Origin: Mesorhizobium sp. B2-4-15
Lineage (GTDB): Bacteria; Pseudomonadota; Alphaproteobacteria; Rhizobiales; Rhizobiaceae
Assembly (NCBI RefSeq): GCF_006658505.1
Contig: NZ_VFUZ01000015.1
Span: forward strand, 62,001-126,000
DNA length: 64,000 bases
Reading direction: 5' to 3'
Shown here: in pieces, positions 20,036 through 27,006 of the stretch
Position numbering within the stretch: position 1 is the first letter of the stretch
Layout: each line of letters begins with the position of its first letter
The notes under the pieces: model-generated
Database searches by the model: none
What the model saw: only the letters and a program-made list of their open reading frames with translations
Told to the model about the DNA's origin: nothing
Made by a program: the position numbers and the translations under genes

Positions 20036-20868
20036 GCGAGCCCTACGATCCGGCGTCCGAAGGCGCACAGATGTCGTTCAAGGAGCGCATGTCCTACAGC
20101 GACTATCTGCATCTGGAAAAAGTGCTCGACGCGCAGGCGCCGCTGTCGTCGGCGCATGACGAGATGCTGTTCATCATCCAGCACCAGACCTCGGAACTCT
20201 GGATGAAGCTCGCGCTGCACGAGATCGGTGCCGCGATCCGCTCCATCCGCGCCGACCGGCTTGAGCCGAGCTTCAAGATGCTGTCGCGCGTCGCGCGCAT
20301 TTTCGAGCAGTTGAACAATGCCTGGGACGTGCTGCGCACGATGACGCCCAGCGAATACACCGAGTTCCGCGACGCGCTCGGCCAATCCTCGGGCTTCCAG
20401 TCCTGGCAGTACCGCGCCATCGAGTTCATGGCCGGCAACCGCAACCTCGCAATGCTCGGCCCGCACAAACACCGGCCGGACCTCAGCCAAAAGCTGGAGG
20501 CGATCCTGGCCGAGCCATCACTCTACGACGAAGCGCTGCTGCTTCTGGCGCGCAACGGGTTCGACATCGGTGCCGATGCCAGACGTACGAATTGGCGCGA
20601 AACCCGCACAGCGAACGAAGAAGTCCTGGTCGCCTGGCAGACCGTCTACCGTGATCCGCAGCGCTACTGGATGTTCTATGAGCTGGCCGAGAAACTGGTG
20701 GATTTCGAGGACTACTTCCGCCGCTGGCGCTTCAACCACGTCACCACGGTCGAACGTATCATCGGCATGAAACGCGGCACCGGCGGCACGTCAGGCGCCT
20801 CCTATCTCAAGAAGATGCTCGAGGTCGTCCTGTTTCCGGAACTCTGGACGGTTCGCACCCGGCTCTGA
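20032..20868 (+). CDS. kynA: Tryptophan 2,3-dioxygenase
   Basis: KynA is a haem enzyme that opens the indole ring of L-tryptophan to N-formylkynurenine, the first step of the kynurenine route. The 278-residue protein is close to the family length (about 280). It has MLFIIQHQTSELWMKL (substrate pocket), GFQSWQYR, the probable haem ligand His236 in RFNHVTT and the loop GTGGTSGASYL. The start is a TTG at 20032 that overlaps the ligase stop (TTGA) and follows GGAGAAAATCA at good spacing. The frame upstream is a shadow of the ligase. Confidence 0.95.
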   Translation: MSEPYDPASEGAQMSFKERMSYSDYLHLEKVLDAQAPLSSAHDEMLFIIQHQTSELWMKLALHEIGAAIRSIRADRLEPSFKMLSRVARIFEQLNNAWDVLRTMTPSEYTEFRDALGQSSGFQSWQYRAIEFMAGNRNLAMLGPHKHRPDLSQKLEAILAEPSLYDEALLLLARNGFDIGADARRTNWRETRTANEEVLVAWQTVYRDPQRYWMFYELAEKLVDFEDYFRRWRFNHVTTVERIIGMKRGTGGTSGASYLKKMLEVVLFPELWTVRTRL

Positions 20869-20925
20869 CGAGCGCCTTTGCTTCGTAAATGTCGTCGCCC
20901 GCTGAACGCTTCGGGCAACAGCCAC

Positions 20926-22185
20926 TCAAGTCACGGCTGTCTTGACCGCGAAGCGCGCTTCTTGCCAGGCGCCGGTGCGCAGGATGTCTTCCAGCACCTC
21001 GACCGCCTGCCAGACGTCCCTGTAACCGACATAGAGCGGCGTGAAGCCGAAACGGATCGTTGACGGCGCGCGGAAATCGCCGATCACGCCACGCTCGATC
21101 AAGGCTCGCATCACCTGATAGCCATGCGGGTGGATGAACGACACCTGGCTGCCGCGCGCATTGCCGTCTCGCGGGCTTTCGAGCTCAAGGCCGTAGGCGC
21201 CGCATCTGGTCTCGACGAGCTGGATGAACAGGTCGGTGAGTGCGATGCTCTTCTTGCGCACCGCGGCCATGTCGACGTCGTCCCAAAGATCCAGTGCACC
21301 CTTCAGCGCCCGCATCGAGAGCACGGGCTGCGTGCCGCACAGGAACCGGCGGATGCCGCTGCCTGCGGCATAGCCCTGTTCGAAGGCGAAGGGCCTCGCA
21401 TGCCCCCACCAGCCGCTCAGCGGCTGATGGACGTCACTGTGATGACGTTTTGCGGCGTAGATGAAGGCCGGCGCGCCCGGACCGCCATTGAGATATTTGT
21501 AGGTACAGCCGATGGCGAAATCAGCATTGGTGGCATCGAGTTCGACCGGCAAGGCCCCGGCTGTGTGGCAGAGATCCCAGACGATCAGCGCGCCGGCCTG
21601 ATGCGCCTTGCGCGTCAGCGCGGCCATGTCACGCAACTGCCCGGATTTGTAATTGACGTGGTTGACCAGGATGACGGCGACGCGTTCGTCGATCAGGTCC
21701 TCGATATCAGGCGCATCGACCCCTTCGAGCCGCAGCACCGTGCCCGGCCGTGTCGACGCCACACCTTCGGCCATATAGAGGTCGGTTGGGAAACTGTCGC
21801 CTTCGGCGACGATGACCGACCGGTCCGGCCGCATGCCAAGCGCGGCATGCAGCACCTTGTAGATGTTTATCGAGGTCGTATCGCAGACCACCGTCTGGCC
21901 GGCCGCGGCGCCGATCAGGCGTCCAAGCTGGTCGCCAAGGGCGACCGGCATTTCGAACCAGCCGGCGGTGTTCCAGGCACGGATCAGATCCTGCGCCCAT
22001 TCCTGGGTTGCGGCCTTCTGCAGCTCGTTGAAGACGGCGGGGGCCGCCGCGCCGAGCGAATTGCCGTCGAGATAGATAACCCCGTCCGGCAAAATGAACC
22101 GGTCGCGCATAGCACGCAGCGGATCCGCCGCATCCATGGCTTCGACTGCTGCGAGATCGAGCGTTGCACGCATGATTTCAGACAT
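20926..22185 (-). CDS. kynU: Kynureninase
   Basis: KynU cleaves kynurenine (or 3-hydroxykynurenine) to anthranilate (or 3-hydroxyanthranilate) and alanine with pyridoxal phosphate. The 419-residue protein has YLDGNSLG near the N terminus, VCDTTSINIYK, the aspartate in IVWDLCHTAGA and the PLP lysine Lys230 in IGCTYKYLNGGPGAPAF. No kynurenine monooxygenase gene is in the window, so the anthranilate branch is favoured. It lies 24 bases behind the ABC permease gene on the same strand, so it is the last gene of the transporter operon. It converges with kynA. Confidence 0.96.
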   Translation of the reverse strand: MSEIMRATLDLAAVEAMDAADPLRAMRDRFILPDGVIYLDGNSLGAAAPAVFNELQKAATQEWAQDLIRAWNTAGWFEMPVALGDQLGRLIGAAAGQTVVCDTTSINIYKVLHAALGMRPDRSVIVAEGDSFPTDLYMAEGVASTRPGTVLRLEGVDAPDIEDLIDERVAVILVNHVNYKSGQLRDMAALTRKAHQAGALIVWDLCHTAGALPVELDATNADFAIGCTYKYLNGGPGAPAFIYAAKRHHSDVHQPLSGWWGHARPFAFEQGYAAGSGIRRFLCGTQPVLSMRALKGALDLWDDVDMAAVRKKSIALTDLFIQLVETRCGAYGLELESPRDGNARGSQVSFIHPHGYQVMRALIERGVIGDFRAPSTIRFGFTPLYVGYRDVWQAVEVLEDILRTGAWQEARFAVKTAVT

Positions 22186-22209
22186 TCCCTGGTTTGTTCA
22201 CGCTCTAAT

Positions 22210-23133
22210 TTATTCACGAATGGCTTCGCGAGCCGGCGCGGGTCCCCGGCTGCGCTTGAGGCTGGGCAAGGCCAGCATGGCGAGCACGAACAGGCCGGTG
22301 GCAAGCTTCAGGTCAGGCGGCGGCATGCCGGCGGCGAGGCAGAACGACACCAGCTGGTAGTAGATGATCGCGCCGGCGAAAGGCGCCAGCAGCTGACGCC
22401 AGACCGTCTGCTTGCCGACAACCGCCTCGCCGATCATCAGCGCGGCAAGCCCGTTGATGAGAATCCCCAGTCCCATATTGACGTCGGCAAATCCCTGCGA
22501 CTGCACCATCAGCGCGCCGCTTGACGCCGAAAACGCGCTCGCCAGCCCGACACCGCCTATGGTCGCCGCCCAGACATTGATACCTTGAGCTTCGGCCATG
22601 TCGGGATTGGCGCCGACGGCACGCACCGCGGTCCCCTTCTCGGTCCTGAAGAACATGTAAAGCACCGTAAAGACGAGGAGCGCGAGAAGGCCGGCGACAA
22701 CGATCTTGCTGGCCGGAAAACCCGGCCGGGCGAACGGCACCCAGTCGAACACGGTGGGCGAGCCGAAAACGGAGAGATTGGACTTGCCCATGATGCGCAG
22801 GTTGATGCTGTAGAGCATCGTCATCATCAGGATACCCGCAAGAAGCGTGTGGATGCGGAAGCGCAGATGAATGAAGGCGGTACAGCAACCCGCCACAAAG
22901 CCCGCTGCGATGGCGACCGCGATGGCTGTCAGCGGCGATGCACCGGCTGCAAGAAGCACGCCACAGACGCAGCCGCCCAGCGGAAAGGCGCCCTCGCTGG
23001 TGAGATCGGGAAAATTCAGCATGCGAAACGGGATCATGATCCCGAGCACGACAAAGGCAAGGATCAGGCTCTGCGCCAGTGTGACCGGGATGATCGCGAC
23101 GAAGCTCGTCAGAACTTCCTGGATAAAGCTCAT
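22210..23133 (-). CDS. ABC transporter permease, TrpY-like (COG4120 type)
   Basis: A 307-residue membrane protein with eight or more hydrophobic segments of the branched-chain-amino-acid-permease-like group (COG4120). Recognisable parts are ALAFVVLG-type first helix, FRMLNFPDLTSEGAFPLGG and an NPDMAEAQGINV loop, which is the cytoplasmic coupling region. In Gram-positive bacteria this family forms the TrpXYZ tryptophan importer. Together with KynU in the same operon this suggests uptake of tryptophan or kynurenine. That substrate is inference. The start is five bases after the ATPase stop. Confidence 0.85.
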   Translation of the reverse strand: MSFIQEVLTSFVAIIPVTLAQSLILAFVVLGIMIPFRMLNFPDLTSEGAFPLGGCVCGVLLAAGASPLTAIAVAIAAGFVAGCCTAFIHLRFRIHTLLAGILMMTMLYSINLRIMGKSNLSVFGSPTVFDWVPFARPGFPASKIVVAGLLALLVFTVLYMFFRTEKGTAVRAVGANPDMAEAQGINVWAATIGGVGLASAFSASSGALMVQSQGFADVNMGLGILINGLAALMIGEAVVGKQTVWRQLLAPFAGAIIYYQLVSFCLAAGMPPPDLKLATGLFVLAMLALPSLKRSRGPAPAREAIRE

Positions 23134-23138
23134 GGTGA

Positions 23139-23918
23139 TCAGCTCGCCAGCAACATGCGATCGGTCTTGACGGAAAAATGGCCGATCAGATCTGCAACCG
23201 TGACCGCCGATTTCTCCTCGCCGGTGACTTCCAGCCGGACCCGGCCCGCGTCGAGCATGATCACCCGGCTGCCATAGTCGACGGCGTGCTGCATATTGTG
23301 GGTCACCATCAGGGTGGTCAGCTTCAGCGCATTGACGGCGCGCACCGTCGCCTTCATGACGATGTCAGCCGTGCGCGGGTCGAGCGCTGCCGTGTGCTCG
23401 TCGAGCAGCAGCAAGTCCGGCGATCCGCCGACCGCCATGATCAGCGACAGAGACTGCCGCTGCCCGCCCGAAAGCAGGTCGACGCGGGTGTCGAGGCGAT
23501 TTTCAAGACCGAGGCCCAGTATGGACAGGCGCTCCTTGTAGGACGCGCGCCGCGCGGCGTTCAGCCCTTGCCGCAAGGTGCGTTTGTGGCTGCGCAGATC
23601 GGCCAGCAGCATGTTCTCCGCCACGGTCATGCTGGCGGCGGTGCCACGCATCGGATCCTGGAAGACGCGCGCCAATTTGGTGGCGCGCTTGTACACCGGC
23701 ATGTCAGTCACATCGGTGCCATTGATCAAGATCCTGCCGGAATCGAGGATGAGAGATCCGGAAATGGCATTGAGCATGCTGCTCTTGCCGGCCCCATTGG
23801 AGCCGATGACGATACCGAACTCGCCCGTGGCCAACGACAGGTTGAGACCGTCCAGCGCGACCTTCTCGTCGGCCTGGCCCTTGTAGAACACTTTGCGCGC
23901 GGATCGGATCTCGAGCAT
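23139..23918 (-). CDS. ABC transporter ATPase, TrpZ-like (COG1101 type)
   Basis: A 259-residue ABC ATPase: Walker A GSNGAGKSS, the signature LSGGQRQSLSL, Walker B LLLLDEHTAALDP, and the switch histidine in MVTHNMQHAV. The DEHTAALDP form is characteristic of the COG1101 ATPases that pair with COG4120 permeases and COG2984 binding proteins. The start is placed at 23918 because GGGAGGAACG lies just ahead of that ATG. The in-frame GTG four codons upstream overlaps that site. It is the second gene of the importer operon. Confidence 0.88.
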   Translation of the reverse strand: MLEIRSARKVFYKGQADEKVALDGLNLSLATGEFGIVIGSNGAGKSSMLNAISGSLILDSGRILINGTDVTDMPVYKRATKLARVFQDPMRGTAASMTVAENMLLADLRSHKRTLRQGLNAARRASYKERLSILGLGLENRLDTRVDLLSGGQRQSLSLIMAVGGSPDLLLLDEHTAALDPRTADIVMKATVRAVNALKLTTLMVTHNMQHAVDYGSRVIMLDAGRVRLEVTGEEKSAVTVADLIGHFSVKTDRMLLAS

Positions 23919-23940
23919 CGTTCCTCCCACAACTGAAGGA

Positions 23941-23960
23941 TGACGGCGCCGACGCCGTCA
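23941..23960 (-). other. Perfect hairpin between binding-protein and ATPase genes
   Basis: An 8-base perfect stem (TGACGGCG/CGCCGTCA) with a four-base loop lies in the 58-base gap between the binding-protein stop and the ATPase start. No U-rich tail follows, so it is not a simple terminator. Such hairpins in importer operons often stabilise the upstream message so that the binding protein is made in excess. That role is inference. Confidence 0.6.
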
Positions 23961-23976
23961 CCGCTGCAGCCTAACG

Positions 23977-24957
23977 TCAGTCGACGATGCAGCCGCAATC
24001 GGCCATCGAAGCGGGTATCTCGATGCCGAACGCGGCCATCGCCTTGCGGGAGATCGTTGCCATGTGGTCCTTGTAAGCCGGGCGCGACGGCGCGATCGTC
24101 TTCGGATCCTTGCCTTTAAGGATTTCGGCGGCGATGTTGCCGGCATTGACGCCAACCTGCGTGTAGTTGACCGCGAAGCTTGCCGGTACGGTGCCGTTGC
24201 GGACCGCGCTGTCATCGGAGTTGACGACCGGGATACCGGCCTGGCGAGCGGCTGCGGAGACAGCGGCGATCGCCGGCTGGATCAGGTTCGAAGCCGGGCC
24301 GTAGATCACGTCGGCCTTGCCGGCGAGCGAAGCGATGCGTTGCTGGATGTCATTGACGTTGTCGATGCCGACCTCCACGACCTCGAAGCCGGCCGCGGGT
24401 GCCGCCGCCTTGATCTTTTCGATCAGGGCAACGTCATTGGCCTCGCCTGGATTGTAGGGCACGCCAAAGCGCTTGGCGTTCGGCAGCAGCTTCTTGGTGA
24501 AGGCCATCACCGCGGCGACATCCTGCAGATCGCTGGCGCCGGTCATGCCTTCGTCTCCGGAGTCCCATGACGGCACCAGCTTGGCCGCGACCGGATCGGT
24601 GACCGCGGCAAAGACGATCGGAATGCCGGACCCTGCGAGCGCCTTCTTGGCGATCTGCGAGACCGGCGTGGTGATGGTGTAGATCAGCTTGGGCTGCTCC
24701 GCCTGCAGCTTGGCGATCATCTGCGGCACCAGCGATGCATCGAAATTGGTGTGGCTCTCGGTGTAGACGACGTCCTTGCCCTCGACGAAGCCATTGTCCG
24801 CCAGCGCCTTCTTGAAGCCGGCTATGGCCGCATTCAACTGCGGATGCTCTCCGAAATTGGCTATGCCGATACGAATCTGATCTGCTGCGGCGCTGCCGGC
24901 GCTGACCATCAAGGCGCCAGCCAGGGCCAATCCTGACAGCCATTTCGACTTCAACAT
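23977..24957 (-). CDS. ABC transporter substrate-binding protein, TrpX-like (COG2984 type)
   Basis: A 326-residue periplasmic protein with a signal peptide (about residues 1-25, ending SAAADQ) and the two-lobe ABC_sub_bind fold: IRIGIANFGEHPQLNAA, then YTITTPVSQIAKKAL, IPIVFAAVTDPVAAKLV, and DVIYGPASNLI. The family includes TrpX of the tryptophan importer. It is the first gene of the operon (binding protein, ATPase, permease, kynU). The start at 24957 is the second of two adjacent ATGs and is better spaced from GGGAGG. The operator-like dyads lie about 80-120 bases upstream. Confidence 0.85.
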   Translation of the reverse strand: MLKSKWLSGLALAGALMVSAGSAAADQIRIGIANFGEHPQLNAAIAGFKKALADNGFVEGKDVVYTESHTNFDASLVPQMIAKLQAEQPKLIYTITTPVSQIAKKALAGSGIPIVFAAVTDPVAAKLVPSWDSGDEGMTGASDLQDVAAVMAFTKKLLPNAKRFGVPYNPGEANDVALIEKIKAAAPAAGFEVVEVGIDNVNDIQQRIASLAGKADVIYGPASNLIQPAIAAVSAAARQAGIPVVNSDDSAVRNGTVPASFAVNYTQVGVNAGNIAAEILKGKDPKTIAPSRPAYKDHMATISRKAMAAFGIEIPASMADCGCIVD

Positions 24958-25038
24958 CATTTCCTCCCAGATTTGATTAGCGCCGCTTATGGACGGCGCG
25001 TCAGGCGATCATGGTCAGTCCGCCGGTCCATGTCAAAC

Positions 25039-25079
25039 ATTATATATAATTCTTGCCATGCATCGCCATGATATATAAT
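25039..25079. promoter_or_regulatory. Paired AT-rich dyads, likely operator of the GntR regulator
   Basis: A perfect 12-base palindrome ATTATATATAAT (25039-25050) and a near copy ATGATATATAAT (25068-25079) lie 29 bases apart, centre to centre. They stand out sharply in GC-rich DNA, between the divergent importer operon and the GntR gene. GntR/FCD regulators bind short AT-containing palindromes, often next to their own gene, so binding by the adjacent regulator is the likely role. A promoter -10 element could overlap the same bases. Confidence 0.65.
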
Positions 25080-25108
25080 TTTCCAAGCCCGACGATGGAC
25101 GGACTGCG

Positions 25109-25882
25109 ATGCAGGATCAGAATAACTCCACAAAGACGGAGGCGGCCTATCAGCTGCTGCGGCGCGATATCCTGACGACGCGCCTCATGCCCGGTGCGCC
25201 GCTCAAGCTGAGTGCGCTACGCGGCACATATGGCGTCGGCTGGACGCCGCTGCGTGAAGCATTGTCTCGGCTTGAAGCCGAGCGCCTTGTCACCGCCATC
25301 AGCAATCGCGGCTTTGCCGTCGCGCCCGTGTCGCGCGCCGAACTCGAGGATCTGGCGCGGGCAAGAATGGTCGTCGAAATACCCCTGTTCGTGGAATCGA
25401 TGGAGAAAGGCGACAGGCAATGGGAAGATGCCGTTGTCACCGCGCATTACCGGCTCTCGCGCTGCAAGACCGCGGTTGACGACCCCTCGGACGCGGCCGT
25501 CGACCAGTGGGACGAGAGCCACGAGGCGTTTCACGCGGCGCTGCTGAGTGCTGCGACGTCCAACTGGCTGTCGCGATTCCGTTCGACGATCGCGGATCAG
25601 CTGCGGCGGCATCATCGTTTTCTCGGCCTGGCGCCGACATTGCGGGCGGCGGCCGGCCTCAAGCATGGCTATGGAGAGGCCATGGATGCCCTGCGCGAGG
25701 CGATCGCGATCGAGCATCACACCGCGATCATGGAGGCGGCGCTCGATCGCGATGTCGAGCGGGCAAAGGCATTGATGACGGCGCATATCGGCTACACGCT
25801 GCACGTCTATGTTCACAGCGAAGATAGCGGCGCCAACAACTACACCGCACGCGCCGGCAGCCTGAAAGCGGTTTCCGGATGA
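25109..25882 (+). CDS. GntR-family transcriptional regulator with FCD domain
   Basis: A 257-residue regulator. The N-terminal winged helix (about residues 10-75) reads AYQLLRRDILTTRLMPGAPLKLSAL and TPLREALSRLEAERLV, the standard GntR pattern. The C-terminal helical domain (about 85-225) has the FCD-type metal/ligand residues (DESHEAFHAALLSA, then histidines in EHHTAIMEAALDRD and MTAHIGY). It is divergent from the importer-kynU operon and probably controls it in response to a pathway metabolite such as tryptophan, kynurenine or anthranilate. The effector is inference. Confidence 0.88.
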   Translation: MQDQNNSTKTEAAYQLLRRDILTTRLMPGAPLKLSALRGTYGVGWTPLREALSRLEAERLVTAISNRGFAVAPVSRAELEDLARARMVVEIPLFVESMEKGDRQWEDAVVTAHYRLSRCKTAVDDPSDAAVDQWDESHEAFHAALLSAATSNWLSRFRSTIADQLRRHHRFLGLAPTLRAAAGLKHGYGEAMDALREAIAIEHHTAIMEAALDRDVERAKALMTAHIGYTLHVYVHSEDSGANNYTARAGSLKAVSG

Positions 25883-26182
25883 TTTCGGCGCTTCCGCGCC
25901 GTCCGACGCTTACGCACGGATCCATCCCCCCAGGCGAGCTGGCGAACGTTGGCGTTTTGGTTTCGTTTCGTTCCGCTGGGATGACACTGGGCGACTTCAT
26001 AAATCCGCCCCGTGCGCCTTTCAAGCGACTGAAGCCAAACCTCGACAAGGGGTGGGCCACAGGCCATTAACCAAAACGATTTCAATGCGTGTGTCGGCGG
26101 CGGAAATCGTCGGTTGCCGTTTGTTGCCGGCGGCAAAAATTTCGAACCCCTTAACAAATTCACTAAACTTTAAACGGTTGCG
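25883..26182. other. Intergenic stretch before lexA
   Basis: No supported gene lies between the GntR stop and the lexA control region. The stretch is less GC-rich than its neighbours toward its right end, with runs such as AACAAATTCACTAAAC near 26153-26168 that may include the lexA promoter. Short ORFs on both strands have no recognisable family. Confidence 0.4.
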
Positions 26183-26223
26183 GAACACAACTGGAACAGA
26201 TAGTGTTTGTTCTGGGTTTGTTT
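26183..26223. promoter_or_regulatory. LexA (SOS) boxes upstream of lexA
   Basis: A perfect alphaproteobacterial SOS box, GAAC-N7-GAAC, occupies 26183-26197. A second box-like element, GTTC-N7-GTTT with one mismatch, lies at 26209-26223. Both are within 90 bases of the lexA start, which is the expected arrangement for autorepression and for induction after DNA damage. Confidence 0.85.
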
Positions 26224-26268
26224 TTCGATTCCGATTCAGACCCTTCGTTCAATGCCTTGGGGGCCGCC

Positions 26269-27006
26269 ATGCTGACGCGCAAGCAACATGAACTGCTGAT
26301 GTTCATTCATGAACGGCTCAAGGAAAGCGGCATCCCGCCCTCCTTCGACGAGATGAAAGAGGCTCTTGATCTTGCCTCCAAGTCGGGGATCCACCGCCTG
26401 ATCACGGCGCTGGAGGAACGTGGCTTTATTCGCCGACTGCCCAACAGGGCGCGCGCACTGGAAGTGCTCAGGCTGCCGGATTCGATCGCGCCGGGCCTCA
26501 ATGCCGCAAAGAAATTTTCGCCAAGTGTCATCCAGGGCAGCCTCGGTCAGGGCAACCTTGGTCGTCAGATCAAGCCTGCGCCGTCGCGCTTGCCCGCGGC
26601 TGGCAATGACGACGATGCGGTTCCCGCGGTCTCGATCCCGGTGATGGGCCGTATCGCCGCCGGTGTGCCGATCGATGCCATCCAGCACCAGACGCATTCG
26701 ATCTCGGTGCCGCCTGACATGATCATGGGCGGCGAGCACTATGCGCTGGAGGTCAAGGGGGACTCGATGATCGAGGCCGGTATCTTCGATGGCGACACGG
26801 TCATCATCCGCAACGCCGATACGGCGAGCCCGGGCGAGATCGTCGTGGCGCTGGTCGACGAAGAGGAAGCGACCCTGAAACGGTTCCGCCGCAAGGGAGC
26901 TTCGATTGCCCTTGAAGCCGCCAATCCGGCCTACGAGACCCGCATTTTCGGACCAGACAGGGTCAAGGTGCAAGGCAAGCTCGTCGGGCTGATCAGGCGC
27001 TACTGA
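26269..27006 (+). CDS. lexA: SOS repressor LexA
   Basis: LexA represses DNA-damage genes and cleaves itself when RecA is activated. The 245-residue protein starts MLTRKQHELL with the winged helix (SFDEMKEALDLASKSGIHRLI, residues about 26-45). It has the cleavage bond Ala131-Gly132 in RIAAGVP, the catalytic Ser166 in KGDSMIEAG and Lys204 in ATLKRF. The long linker (residues about 70-115) is typical of rhizobia. The frame runs upstream to 26203 through the control region, but ATG 26269 starts the conserved part. The 3' end overlaps comEC by seven bases on the other strand. Confidence 0.97.
   Translation: MLTRKQHELLMFIHERLKESGIPPSFDEMKEALDLASKSGIHRLITALEERGFIRRLPNRARALEVLRLPDSIAPGLNAAKKFSPSVIQGSLGQGNLGRQIKPAPSRLPAAGNDDDAVPAVSIPVMGRIAAGVPIDAIQHQTHSISVPPDMIMGGEHYALEVKGDSMIEAGIFDGDTVIIRNADTASPGEIVVALVDEEEATLKRFRRKGASIALEAANPAYETRIFGPDRVKVQGKLVGLIRRY

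Noticed and set aside
21124..22524. 466-codon open frame on the plus strand opposite kynU
   Set aside because: Antisense of kynU and part of the permease gene; no family motifs.
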